Of a DNA stretch of 49,107 nt, positions 40,457 to 48,973 are shown one piece after another. How positions within the stretch are numbered: the stretch's first letter is position 1; each line of letters opens with the position of its first letter. The stretch spans positions 1 through 49,107 of the forward strand of contig WRCH01000009.1 in the NCBI GenBank assembly GCA_009784115.1. Direction: 5' to 3'. The translations under genes were made by a program, and so were the position numbers. This DNA is from Chitinispirillia bacterium. GTDB lineage: Bacteria > Fibrobacterota > Chitinivibrionia > Chitinivibrionales > Chitinispirillaceae. Below the pieces are notes generated by a model. That model was not told the DNA's origin, searched no databases, and saw nothing but the letters and a program-made list of their open reading frames with translations.

Positions 40457-41434
40457 ATGTCAACAATAACTTTTAGAGAAGCATTGCGGCAGGCGATTGA
40501 CGAAGAGATGGAGCGTGACTCTTCTGTCATAATTATGGGGGAAGAGGTTGCGGAGTATCATGGGGCTTATAAGGTAAGCCAGGGGCTTTTTGAAAAATAC
40601 GGATCAGCGAGGGTGATTGACACACCGATATCTGAGGAGGGGTTCACCGGAATTGGTATTGGGGCGGCGATGGCGGGGATGAGACCCATAGTTGAGTGGA
40701 TGACTTTTAATTTTTCTCTGCAAGCGCTTGATCAGGTTTATAATAACGCGGCGAAGATGCGTTATATGTCCGGCGGACAATTTAATATTCCCATAGTCTT
40801 TCGCGGCCCTAACGGGCCGGCAGAGTTTTTGGCGGCTCAGCACTCTCAGGCGCTTCAATCAATTTACTGCCACTGTCCGGGACTCAAGGTCATGGCTCCC
40901 TCAACTCCTTACGATGCCAAGGGGATGCTTAAAACAGCTATTCGCGATGATAATCCGGTTGTGTTCTTGGAGAGCGAACTTATGTATGGATGGAAAGGAG
41001 AGGTGCCGCAAAAGGAGTATGTTATTCCATTCGGGTCGGCCGATATAAAACGAAGCGGGAAAGATGTAACCATAATCACCTTTTCAAAACCTGTGAAAAT
41101 GGCTCTTGAAGCGGCTGATGCGCTTGTACAAATAGGAATAGAGGCAGAGGTTGTTGATCTGCGCAGTTTGCGTCCTCTTGACGAAGAGGCAATTTATAAC
41201 TCGGTGAAAAAAACTAACAGATGTGTTGTTGTGGATGAGGCGTGGCCTTACGCGAGCGTTGGAAGCCACGTTGGGTTTTTAGTATCAAGCGCGTGTTTTG
41301 ATTATCTTGACGCTCCTGTGCAGCTTGTGTCAGGTGAGGATGTTCCGATGCCCTATAATCACAATCTCGAACTTGCGGCGCAGCCGTCTGTGACAAAAAT
41401 TGTTGAGGCTGTGAGGAGTATTAAAAATGGCTGA
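40457..41434 (+). CDS. pdhB: Pyruvate dehydrogenase E1 component, beta subunit
   Basis: 325 aa. FREALRQAIDEEMERDSSVI, IMGEEVAEYHGAYKVSQGL, GFTGIGIGAAMAGMRPIVEW and VFRGPNGPAE are characteristic of E1-beta, as is ESELMYGWKGEVP. It completes the alpha2beta2 E1 with PdhA. It overlaps pdhC by 8 bp. Confidence 0.94.
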   Translation: MSTITFREALRQAIDEEMERDSSVIIMGEEVAEYHGAYKVSQGLFEKYGSARVIDTPISEEGFTGIGIGAAMAGMRPIVEWMTFNFSLQALDQVYNNAAKMRYMSGGQFNIPIVFRGPNGPAEFLAAQHSQALQSIYCHCPGLKVMAPSTPYDAKGMLKTAIRDDNPVVFLESELMYGWKGEVPQKEYVIPFGSADIKRSGKDVTIITFSKPVKMALEAADALVQIGIEAEVVDLRSLRPLDEEAIYNSVKKTNRCVVVDEAWPYASVGSHVGFLVSSACFDYLDAPVQLVSGEDVPMPYNHNLELAAQPSVTKIVEAVRSIKNG

Positions 41435-42590
41435 AAAAATATTGATGATCGCGCTTTCGCCTACAATGGAGGCGGGTGTTATTACAAAGTGGAATAAAAA
41501 AGTTGGTGATAAAGTATCAACGGGTGATCTGCTCTGTGAGGTTGAGACAGATAAAGCGGCTATGGATTACGAATCACAGATTGACGGCACTATTTTAAAG
41601 ATTTTGGTTCCCGACAAAACGCGCGTTAAAGTAGGTGATCCTATTGCCGTTATTGGGGAGGATGGAGAGGAATTCTCCGGTTTGTTAGATTTATCAACAG
41701 AAAAAAAGACAGCGCAATCATCCATACACAGTGAAAATCTGCCCGGCGGCGTTAAAGCATCTCCCTTAGCAAGAGAGACCGCGCGAAAACTTGGCGTGGA
41801 TTTACACTCTGTTGAGGGAAGCGGTCCGGGCGGCAGGATTGTTAAAGAGGATGTGGAACAGAACGCGGCGGCGATCAACAATAAAAAAACTACAGAAACC
41901 GGCGCAGTAACATTCACTGCTGAAAAACTAAGTGAAAAACGCAGGGTGACAGCCCGGCGTATGTCGCAATCCGCAGCAAATATTCCTCATTTCTATTTGT
42001 CAATACCGGTACGTATGGACTCTATTATCCATACCCGAAATTCACTTAACAAAAAGCGCGGTAAAAAAATCTCAATGAACGCATTTTTAATAAAATTCGT
42101 TACAGTTGCTCTCCGGCGTAATCCGCAAATAAACGCCTCATGGCAGGATGACAGTATAAAACAGTTTTCAAATATTGATATAGGGCTTGCCGTCGCGTTA
42201 TCTGACGGACTTATCACCCCTATTGTTAAAAACTGCGAAGCAAAAGGTATTTTACAAATTGATGATGAATTGAAAATTTTGATTGACAAAGCGAAATCAG
42301 GCAGGCTAACGCCCGAAGAATACACCGGAGCCACATTTACAATAAGTAATCTTGGCGCATGGGGAGTACGTTCCTTTACGGCTATCATAAACCCGCCTGC
42401 GTCTGCCATACTTGCAGTAGGTGAAATCTTCAAGGAACCGGTTGCTGATGAGGATGAAAAAATTGTTGTGCAATCAAGGATGATGCTTACTTTGTCAAGC
42501 GATCATCGTGTGATTGACGGGGCTATGGCCGCTGCGTTTGCCGCGGATTTGCGGGGTATTATGGAGAATCCGGCCGAGGCGTTGTTTTAA
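41427..42590 (+). CDS. pdhC: Pyruvate dehydrogenase E2 (dihydrolipoamide acetyltransferase)
   Basis: 387 aa. One lipoyl domain (1-80) with Lys43 in EVETDKAAMDYE; a peripheral-subunit-binding domain (about 115-155; ASPLARETARKLGVDL...GPGGRIVKEDV); and the catalytic domain with H360 and D364 in LSSDHRVIDG. The linkers are short and charged rather than Ala/Pro-rich. It transfers acetyl groups to CoA. No E3 (lpd) gene follows, so E3 must be elsewhere. Confidence 0.95.
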   Translation: MAEKILMIALSPTMEAGVITKWNKKVGDKVSTGDLLCEVETDKAAMDYESQIDGTILKILVPDKTRVKVGDPIAVIGEDGEEFSGLLDLSTEKKTAQSSIHSENLPGGVKASPLARETARKLGVDLHSVEGSGPGGRIVKEDVEQNAAAINNKKTTETGAVTFTAEKLSEKRRVTARRMSQSAANIPHFYLSIPVRMDSIIHTRNSLNKKRGKKISMNAFLIKFVTVALRRNPQINASWQDDSIKQFSNIDIGLAVALSDGLITPIVKNCEAKGILQIDDELKILIDKAKSGRLTPEEYTGATFTISNLGAWGVRSFTAIINPPASAILAVGEIFKEPVADEDEKIVVQSRMMLTLSSDHRVIDGAMAAAFAADLRGIMENPAEALF

Positions 42591-42727
42591 ATACGCTTTT
42601 TTACCTACTTCTAATGGAAATGACGTATTTTTATTGCGGGAGTAATCTAATTCTCAGTAAAAAACAGTGTCTCCCTCAAAATGTGTTTTGTAAGGGTTTT
42701 TAAATTTTTTTTAAAAGAGGAGTTTGA

Positions 42728-43987
42728 GTGCTGGAGAGTACAATAGGATCAAATCTCGCAATTACAATTCTCTTTTTTGCCGGCGCCTTTGTTGTTATAG
42801 GTGATTTCGCGGCTACACTGTTCACTATCATTTATCAAAAAGTTATCTATCGCGGTATCCGGGTAAAGTTTGACGCCTCCTACGCTCCCATGTGCAGTAT
42901 TATTGTACCTTGTAAAGGTATTCCAAAAAATTTCGGGAACAACCTGCGCGGATTTCTGCAGCTCGATTATTCAAACTACGAAGTAATCTACGTCACAGAA
43001 AGCGGAAGCGATTCCGCTGTGCCTGAAATTCGCAAAATACTCTCCGAGGACAAACGCGCGAAATTTACGGTTGCGGGGCTCGCGTCAAAATGCGCTCAGA
43101 AAAATTATAATCTTCTTGCCGCTCTGCAAGAAGTATCCGGCTCTTCGGAGATATTTGTATTTGCAGATTCCGATATAAAGCCGGCAAAAGAGTGGCTGCG
43201 TGAAATTGTCCTCCCCCTGCAAAACAGCAAAATAACTGTGACCACCGGCTTTAGATGGCTTATATCTACCGCAGGATCGCTTGGAGAAATTTGCCATACT
43301 TACATTAATATTTTCATCTACACCTGTTTTTGCGCAGCCTGCTATTTTGGAGGCGTAGGTCTTTGGGGCGGCTCAATGGCTATACGCCGCAAAGATTTTG
43401 AAGACCTAAGCGTAGCTAAAAAGTGGGCGGGCGCCGCGGTTGACGATATGAGCTTATCGGCAGTGGTTTTCAAAGCCAAGCGCAAGGCGATGGTCGTACC
43501 CTCATGCGTGACAGTTACAGATGATCTGATAGAAACGGTATCCGGCGCGACGTCGTGGTTTGAAAGACAGATTATGTATTTAAAAGCGTATCAAAAAGGG
43601 TTGTGGCTTTTTACGCTTTTGTTAGTGCTCACTGCGAGTATACTTCTTTGTCTTTTGCCAATAGCCGCAATAGCCGCGCTTCTTATGAAAGACATTCATT
43701 TGTTTTGGACTCTTGGGGGCGGGGTTTCGCTGTTTTTTATCGCCGGACATACTATTGTAGCGCTGCTCTACCCGTTTTTGGGAAAGATGCCGTTTTTTGG
43801 ACGGTTTCTATTGTTACAGCCTTTTATGCGCATGACCCATGCCATAGCTTATCTAAAGACATGGTTAACAAATACAATTACGTGGGCAGGTATCAAATAT
43901 CAACTTGCACGAAACGGTGACGTGAAAAACCTTGAGCGTCCGCGGATAGAGGAAAAAGTCCCTGTTTCAGAAGTAGAAGGAATATAA
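42728..43987 (+). CDS. Membrane glycosyltransferase family 2/21 (HpnI/ceramide-glucosyltransferase-like)
   Basis: 419 aa, GTG start with GAGGAG upstream. One N-terminal membrane helix (ITILFFAGAFVVIGDFAATL) precedes a GT-A domain: SIIVPCKGIPKN, YEVIYVTESGSD, the metal-binding FVFADSDIKPA, GGSMAIRRKDFED, DDMSLS and WFERQ. Two to three C-terminal membrane spans follow (LLLVLTASILLCLLPIAAIA). The layout matches HpnI and ceramide glucosyltransferases, which glycosylate lipids at the inner face of the membrane. The acceptor lipid is not known. 3 bp before purN. Confidence 0.82.
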   Translation: MLESTIGSNLAITILFFAGAFVVIGDFAATLFTIIYQKVIYRGIRVKFDASYAPMCSIIVPCKGIPKNFGNNLRGFLQLDYSNYEVIYVTESGSDSAVPEIRKILSEDKRAKFTVAGLASKCAQKNYNLLAALQEVSGSSEIFVFADSDIKPAKEWLREIVLPLQNSKITVTTGFRWLISTAGSLGEICHTYINIFIYTCFCAACYFGGVGLWGGSMAIRRKDFEDLSVAKKWAGAAVDDMSLSAVVFKAKRKAMVVPSCVTVTDDLIETVSGATSWFERQIMYLKAYQKGLWLFTLLLVLTASILLCLLPIAAIAALLMKDIHLFWTLGGGVSLFFIAGHTIVALLYPFLGKMPFFGRFLLLQPFMRMTHAIAYLKTWLTNTITWAGIKYQLARNGDVKNLERPRIEEKVPVSEVEGI

Positions 43988-43990
43988 ACG

Positions 43991-44641
43991 ATGTCTATGC
44001 GATGTGCCGTGTTCGCATCCGGCGGCGGAAGTAATTTTCAGGCTCTGCTTGACCGCAAGGCAAAAGGTGATTTGAGTGTTGAGTTTGTCTTGATGATAGG
44101 CAACAACAGTAAAGCCGCGGCTTTCGATCGCGCCCGCTCAAATAATATTCCATCCCTGCATATTGCGCCTTCTCATTTTCACAGTGAAGAGGAGTATGCG
44201 CAGGCGATGATAGCCGCATTGACAGAAGCGCAAACTGAATTCATAGTATTGGCCGGTTACATGAAAATGCTCCCTTCACGCATTGTAAAAGAGTACCGTA
44301 ATAAAATTATAAATATCCATCCCGGTCTTCTCCCGGCTTTTGGGGGTAAAGGGATGTATGGAATGAATGTTCATAAAGCGGTACTTGAATACGGTGCGAA
44401 AATTTCAGGCGTTACAGTGCATTTTGTTGATGAGGAGTATGATCACGGTCCTGTCATAATGCAAAAAGCGGTGGATGTTCTTGATGATGACGACGCGGAA
44501 GCGCTTGCTTCCCGCGTGCTTGAAGCGGAGCATGATACGTATTGGCGGGCGTTGGAGGATATTGCTTTGGGGCGGATTTGTGTTGATGGGCGGAGGGTGT
44601 CTGTGTCTGCCGGCGGTGTCGCCTCCTCCTCCCCGGGTTAA
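43991..44641 (+). CDS. purN: Phosphoribosylglycinamide formyltransferase
   Basis: 216 aa. FASGGGSNFQALL binds the phosphate; N108 and H110 in INIHPGLLPAF and D151 in DEEYDHGPVIMQ form the active site. It transfers formyl from 10-formyl-THF to GAR, two steps before or near the PurL reaction. The C-terminus ends in VSAGGVASSSPG, low complexity, because the reading frame runs into a double-hairpin repeat whose first loop supplies the TAA stop (44639-44641). Confidence 0.93.
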   Translation: MSMRCAVFASGGGSNFQALLDRKAKGDLSVEFVLMIGNNSKAAAFDRARSNNIPSLHIAPSHFHSEEEYAQAMIAALTEAQTEFIVLAGYMKMLPSRIVKEYRNKIINIHPGLLPAFGGKGMYGMNVHKAVLEYGAKISGVTVHFVDEEYDHGPVIMQKAVDVLDDDDAEALASRVLEAEHDTYWRALEDIALGRICVDGRRVSVSAGGVASSSPG

Positions 44642-44679
44642 AACCCGGGGTTACCAAGCGTTGCACCCTTTCGGGATGC
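44631..44679. repeat. Double-hairpin repeat between purN and rnhB
   Basis: Hairpin 1 CCCCGGGTTAAAACCCGGGG (44631-44650), linker TTACCAAGCGTT, hairpin 2 GCACCC-tttc-GGGATGC (44663-44679). Hairpin 1 is identical to that at 30365. It holds the purN stop, and its downstream GGGA is the only purine-rich site before ATG 44687 of rnhB. Confidence 0.85.
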
Positions 44680-44686
44680 GGGATAA

Positions 44687-45337
44687 ATGGAAAAACAGGA
44701 ATTGGAAAAAACTAAAAGTTTATACGAATATGATATCACCGCTTCTGAAAATAACAGTATCAGAATCGCCGGAGTTGACGAGGTCGGACGAGGCCCCTTA
44801 GCCGGGCCTGTAGTAGCGGCAGCTGTGATTCTTGATTTGAGGTCGCCTATAGAGGGGATAAACGATTCTAAAAAGTTAAACGAAAAACGCCGGAATGAAC
44901 TGTACGAAAAAATAATGGCAAGCGGATGCGTTTACGGGGTGGGAATAGTAAGTCATGAAGAGATTGATAAGATAAATATTCTGCAAGCAACTTTTCTCGC
45001 GATGAGATCGGCGCTTGAGAAACTTGAAAGGCTTTACGATATTATGCTGGTTGATGGAAATCAATTCATCGCCGGGATAGATAAGAAGTTACAGCGGACG
45101 GTAGTAAGCGGAGACGGCGTGAGCGCAAACATTGCCGCGGCATCAATAATAGCAAAGGTTACCCGCGACCGTATTATGGATGAACTGCATGGAGAGTATC
45201 CAATGTATGATTTTAAAGATAACAAGGGTTACGGAACAAAAAAGCACATGGCGGCGATTAAAGACAATGGCTTGAGCCCGATTCACCGCAAAAGCTTTTG
45301 CAGTAAATGTGTGATACAAACAGATCTCTTTTCGTAA
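44687..45337 (+). CDS. rnhB: Ribonuclease HII
   Basis: 216 aa. D31 and E32 in AGVDEVGRGPLAGPVV, an acidic residue in MLVDGNQFIAG, and a further Asp in AASIIAKVTRDRIM give the DEDD active site. INDSKKLNEKRR is typical of type 2 RNase H. It removes RNA from RNA/DNA hybrids and misincorporated ribonucleotides. The start has GCGGGA from the repeat as its only ribosome-binding site. Confidence 0.95.
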   Translation: MEKQELEKTKSLYEYDITASENNSIRIAGVDEVGRGPLAGPVVAAAVILDLRSPIEGINDSKKLNEKRRNELYEKIMASGCVYGVGIVSHEEIDKINILQATFLAMRSALEKLERLYDIMLVDGNQFIAGIDKKLQRTVVSGDGVSANIAAASIIAKVTRDRIMDELHGEYPMYDFKDNKGYGTKKHMAAIKDNGLSPIHRKSFCSKCVIQTDLFS

Positions 45338-45383
45338 CGGAGATCATTGGTGCAATGCAATACAAACGGATCTTTTTTCATAA
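45314..45383 (+). repeat. Imperfect 24-bp duplication of the rnhB 3' end
   Basis: ATACAAACAGATCTCTTTTC GTAA at 45314-45337 recurs as ATACAAACGGATCTTTTTTC ATAA at 45360-45383, offset 46 bp, with three mismatches that are all transitions. Confidence 0.6.
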
Positions 45384-45401
45384 ACAGGAGCGTGACTAAA
45401 A

Positions 45402-46715
45402 ATGGCAGATGTAAAGGCGTTTAAGGGATTTAGATTTGCAATTAACAAACCGGAAGAACTTGGCAGGCACTGCGCTCCGCCTTACGACATGATTGATGAC
45501 GCGATGGTTGAAACGCTTTACGCTAAAGATGAACTCAATGTCGTGAGAATCACCCAGAACAGACGCGCTGCATCAGACAGCGCGAATAAAGACCGCCACT
45601 TAAGAGCGGCAGTTTTTTTTAAGGAGTGGATTGATAAGGGAATTATCGTTCAGGATGACAGCGATTCTGTTTATATTTACAGACAGCAATTTACAACAGA
45701 ACAAAACGGCAAAACTGTCTCGCATGAACGTACGGGTATATGCGTACTTGTTAAGTTAGTTGCTTTTGAAGATCAGATCGTGTTTCCTCACGAGTACACT
45801 CTCTCAGGCCCCAAGCAGGATCGCTACGAGCTCATGGAGACTACAAAGTCTAACACCGGGCAGATTTTTGGTCTTGCCACAGATGATGACGGCAAATTCT
45901 ATACAATGATCCGCAAGATCATGGAGAGCGCCGCTCTTGCCGGAACATTTACAGATGAGAACAACGTCATCCATACCCTGTACCGCTGTACGGATGATAC
46001 TTTTATCTCAGAAACAACATTTTTGATGAAGACACGAAATATCCTTATCGCAGACGGTCATCACAGATATGAAACGGCGCTTAGATTCTACAGAGATCAA
46101 AAAAGCGAAGACTTCTCACATGTGATGATGACGCTTGTCTCTATGGCGGACCCGGGTCTTGTGATCCGTCCGTTTCACCGCTTGGTACGAAAGAGCGATA
46201 TGGGCAAATCGGTGACAGATATGAAAAGCGAGCTTTCCAACTATTTTGATCTCGAACCGTTAGGAGTTGTATCCGCGGATACGATAAGCGCCGCTCTTGC
46301 TGAAAAACCTGAAATAGAAATTGTATTTTGGGACAGTGTTAATGGTGATCTGACCGGCTTACGCCTTAACGCAGGCGGGGAAAACTTTTTGAAAAACACC
46401 ATGCCGCAGCAATCCGATAACTGGAAGCACTTGGACGTATCCAAAATAAACGCCATAATCATAAACGGTATTTTACAGCTTCCCTTAGACGGGCATGTAC
46501 TTCACGACATTGTAAACTATGTCAACGATGTAAGTTCAGGCGCCGTACAGCTCACAAAACACGCGGGCGATTTTTACGGCGGCTTTTTTATTAGGCCGAT
46601 GTCAATATCTGTAGTTAACGAAACGGTAAAGGGCGGAGAGCGGATGCCTCAAAAATCCACCAACTTTTTTCCTAAACTTTATTCGGGGCTTGTTTTTAAC
46701 AGGATGCAAAAATAG
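45402..46715 (+). CDS. DUF1015 family protein
   Basis: 437 aa matching DUF1015 (COG4198): AFKGFRFAINKPEELGRHC, APPYDMIDDA, LNVVRITQNR, VFPHEYTLSGPKQDR and LIADGHHRYETAL. These proteins are widespread and their activity is unproven; a link to serine metabolism is sometimes annotated and is not shown here. No signal peptide. CAGGAG precedes ATG 45402. Confidence 0.88.
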   Translation: MADVKAFKGFRFAINKPEELGRHCAPPYDMIDDAMVETLYAKDELNVVRITQNRRAASDSANKDRHLRAAVFFKEWIDKGIIVQDDSDSVYIYRQQFTTEQNGKTVSHERTGICVLVKLVAFEDQIVFPHEYTLSGPKQDRYELMETTKSNTGQIFGLATDDDGKFYTMIRKIMESAALAGTFTDENNVIHTLYRCTDDTFISETTFLMKTRNILIADGHHRYETALRFYRDQKSEDFSHVMMTLVSMADPGLVIRPFHRLVRKSDMGKSVTDMKSELSNYFDLEPLGVVSADTISAALAEKPEIEIVFWDSVNGDLTGLRLNAGGENFLKNTMPQQSDNWKHLDVSKINAIIINGILQLPLDGHVLHDIVNYVNDVSSGAVQLTKHAGDFYGGFFIRPMSISVVNETVKGGERMPQKSTNFFPKLYSGLVFNRMQK

Positions 46716-46732
46716 TTTTATTGGTGAAACAG

Positions 46733-47773
46733 ATGAAAATATTGCAGTTACTAGCCGGTCTTGTTTTAGCAGTTGCCGGTCTTTATATATTTTTTGGTAA
46801 ATCCGGCGAGGGAGAAGAGGCTATACTCTCCTCTCTTATGCGGGAGCTTTCCAATACAAGCATCTCCGCGCTTGCGCTCTGCGCGGTTTTATCAATTTTT
46901 GTTATGTGGCTGCGCGGTCTCAGGTGGCATATTATGCTCCCGAAATGCGAAGACGGCGCTCATAAAAAGGGACTGTTCCGTATTGTAACCATTGCGTTTA
47001 TGATAAATAATATATTACCGGCCCGCCTTGGCGAAGCGGCGCGCGTTGTTTTACTTTGGAAACGAAACGGTTTTCCTGTAGCAACAAGCATAGGGTCGTT
47101 AGTTGTGGAGCGGATACTTGACGCGATAGTTTATGCCTCGTTCTTTTTTGTTCCGATTTTTCTCTCGCCTGCTCTTGCTTCAAGACTGCAAAACGACGTT
47201 CACCCCGCGGCAATGCTTTTTGCGGTTGGTGCGGCAGTTATAGTTGCGTTAACCGTAGGACTTCTGATTTTTTACGTTTTGAAACCGCAATGGTTTAGAA
47301 AAACTGTTGGAAAAACAGGGAAATTTTTGCCTTCAAAAATCAGCGGCAAAGGGCAAAATATAGGGGCGCAGCTTGAATCAAATCTCAACTGGGCGTTTTC
47401 TAAACGTAAAATTATACAAATAGCCTTTCTCTCCTACGCAGTCGCGTTTTGCTACAGCTTAATGCTTATTGTTCTCGCTTCGCAGTGGGGTACGTTTGGA
47501 ATTATAGAGAGCATGTTCGGACAGGCGTTCGCCTCTTTCGGCGCCGCGATTCCGCTTACGCCGGGATACGTAGGCACGCTTCACGCGGCTTTAAAAACGG
47601 GGCTTACGCTTACGGGCATAGACCCAACCAAAGCGATGGCAATGGCTGTTATCTATCACGCTCTGCCATTTGTTACCGTTACCGCGGCGGGACTTTTATT
47701 TTTATTTAGTTTTAATATCAAATTCAAAGATATCACTCAGAAACCGGTGGGAGTGAAAAGTGAAGAGGGGTAA
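46733..47773 (+). CDS. Lysylphosphatidylglycerol synthase TM-region / UPF0104-type flippase-like protein
   Basis: ATG 46733 is preferred over TTG 46721 because GGTGA lies 5 nt upstream. 346 aa with about seven to eight membrane spans. Motifs of the AglD/MprF-N family: MWLRGLRWHIML, FMINNILPARLGEAARVVLL, VVERILDAIVYAS and AAIPLTPGYVGTLHAAL. Family members flip or export lipid-linked molecules; in MprF this half flips lysyl-PG. No synthase domain is attached here. The GT2 gene four genes upstream could make a substrate (inference). Confidence 0.88.
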   Translation: MKILQLLAGLVLAVAGLYIFFGKSGEGEEAILSSLMRELSNTSISALALCAVLSIFVMWLRGLRWHIMLPKCEDGAHKKGLFRIVTIAFMINNILPARLGEAARVVLLWKRNGFPVATSIGSLVVERILDAIVYASFFFVPIFLSPALASRLQNDVHPAAMLFAVGAAVIVALTVGLLIFYVLKPQWFRKTVGKTGKFLPSKISGKGQNIGAQLESNLNWAFSKRKIIQIAFLSYAVAFCYSLMLIVLASQWGTFGIIESMFGQAFASFGAAIPLTPGYVGTLHAALKTGLTLTGIDPTKAMAMAVIYHALPFVTVTAAGLLFLFSFNIKFKDITQKPVGVKSEEG

Positions 47774-47788
47774 GAGGGGAATTTATTT

Positions 47789-48775
47789 ATGAATACCGAT
47801 TACGATGTACAAACGGCACATGAACTATGCAAGACAGTCGCAGCTATCAAGGCAGAAATTGCTAAAAGAATAGTTGGACAAATTGAAGTGATAGACGACC
47901 TTCTTGCTTGCTTTTTGGCAGGGGGCCATTGCCTTCTCACTGGAGTTCCCGGGCTTGCTAAAACTATGCTTGTGCAAAGTCTTAGCCGCTGTCTTGATCT
48001 TGAGTTTAACCGTATTCAGTTTACGCCTGATCTTATGCCCTCCGATATAACGGGGTCAGAAATTTTAATGGAGGACAGAGCGAGCGGACGGCGGGAGTTT
48101 AAGTTTATTAAAGGGCCGATCTTCGCCAATATCGTCTTGGCGGATGAGATAAACCGCACGCCTCCCAAAACGCAGTCTGCTCTGCTTCAGGCGATGCAGG
48201 AGCAGGAGATTACTTCATCTGGGGTCACTCATTCTCTGCCTAAACCGTTTTGGGTTCTGGCCACTCAAAACCCCGTCGAGCAGGAGGGAACCTATCCTTT
48301 GCCCGAAGCTCAGCAAGACCGGTTTATGTTCTCTATAGAAATCGGATACCCCGACATGAATTCAGAGCTTCTCATAGCCCGCAATAATGCCGATTACCAA
48401 AATGTAGAGTTAAAACCGGTTGTTACAAAAGAACAAATTTCAACATTCAGAGAGCTTGTAAAGCGTGTGCCAGCGGCCAATTCGGTTGTTGAAGCGGCGG
48501 TATCTCTTGTACGCGCTACAAGACCCGCGGAAAAAGAGTGCAGCGATGATGTCCGCAAGTATTTAACGTGGGGGGCAGGTCCGCGCGCATCACAATTTTT
48601 AGTACTTGCGGCCCGCGCATTCGCTCTTCTTGACGGCAGGCCCACTCCTGATGTTAAGGACATCCACCGCGCAGCATATCCTGTTTTGCGCCACCGGTTA
48701 GTACGCTCTTTTCACGGCGACGTGGAGGGGGTTGGTACGAATGATATTATTGACAAGTTAATTCGTCAGCGGTGA
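47789..48775 (+). CDS. MoxR-family AAA+ ATPase
   Basis: 328 aa. Walker A TGVPGLAKT (51-59), Walker B IVLADEINRTPPKTQSALLQ, and sensor GTYPLPEAQQDRF are MoxR signatures; ATQNPVEQEGTYPLPEAQ is nearly invariant in the family. MoxR proteins act as chaperones with von Willebrand A-domain partners, usually encoded next door as DUF58 and VWA genes. Here the following gene is instead an AAA-ATPase-like fragment on the other strand, so the usual operon is interrupted. GAGGGG precedes ATG 47789. Confidence 0.95.
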   Translation: MNTDYDVQTAHELCKTVAAIKAEIAKRIVGQIEVIDDLLACFLAGGHCLLTGVPGLAKTMLVQSLSRCLDLEFNRIQFTPDLMPSDITGSEILMEDRASGRREFKFIKGPIFANIVLADEINRTPPKTQSALLQAMQEQEITSSGVTHSLPKPFWVLATQNPVEQEGTYPLPEAQQDRFMFSIEIGYPDMNSELLIARNNADYQNVELKPVVTKEQISTFRELVKRVPAANSVVEAAVSLVRATRPAEKECSDDVRKYLTWGAGPRASQFLVLAARAFALLDGRPTPDVKDIHRAAYPVLRHRLVRSFHGDVEGVGTNDIIDKLIRQR

Positions 48776-48973
48776 TTAAAAAATCAAAATCTTAAAATTT
48801 TCATAAAATGAACGAACTATCCCGCCCGCCTTTACTTCGGTCTTGTAGTTTTTGCCCATTGCTATAAGGTTATTAGCAAAATGGTCATATTCGTCTATTA
48901 TCACAAAATTAACATCATTGTGCAACCTCAATTGCAAGATGATAAGGAGTTTTTTGGGATGGTAAAGTTCCAT
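48776..48973 (-). pseudogene. Fragment of an AAA-ATPase-like (DUF1703) gene
   Basis: 65 residues containing NFVIIDEYDHFANNLIA and GGIVRSFYENFK, which resemble the Walker B region of AAA-ATPase-like/DUF1703 proteins that carry a C-terminal PD-(D/E)XK nuclease. The N-terminal P-loop part and the nuclease part are missing, and the frame stops at the moxR stop. Upstream frames (48974-49107) do not continue the family. Most likely a decayed remnant abutting moxR. Confidence 0.5.
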
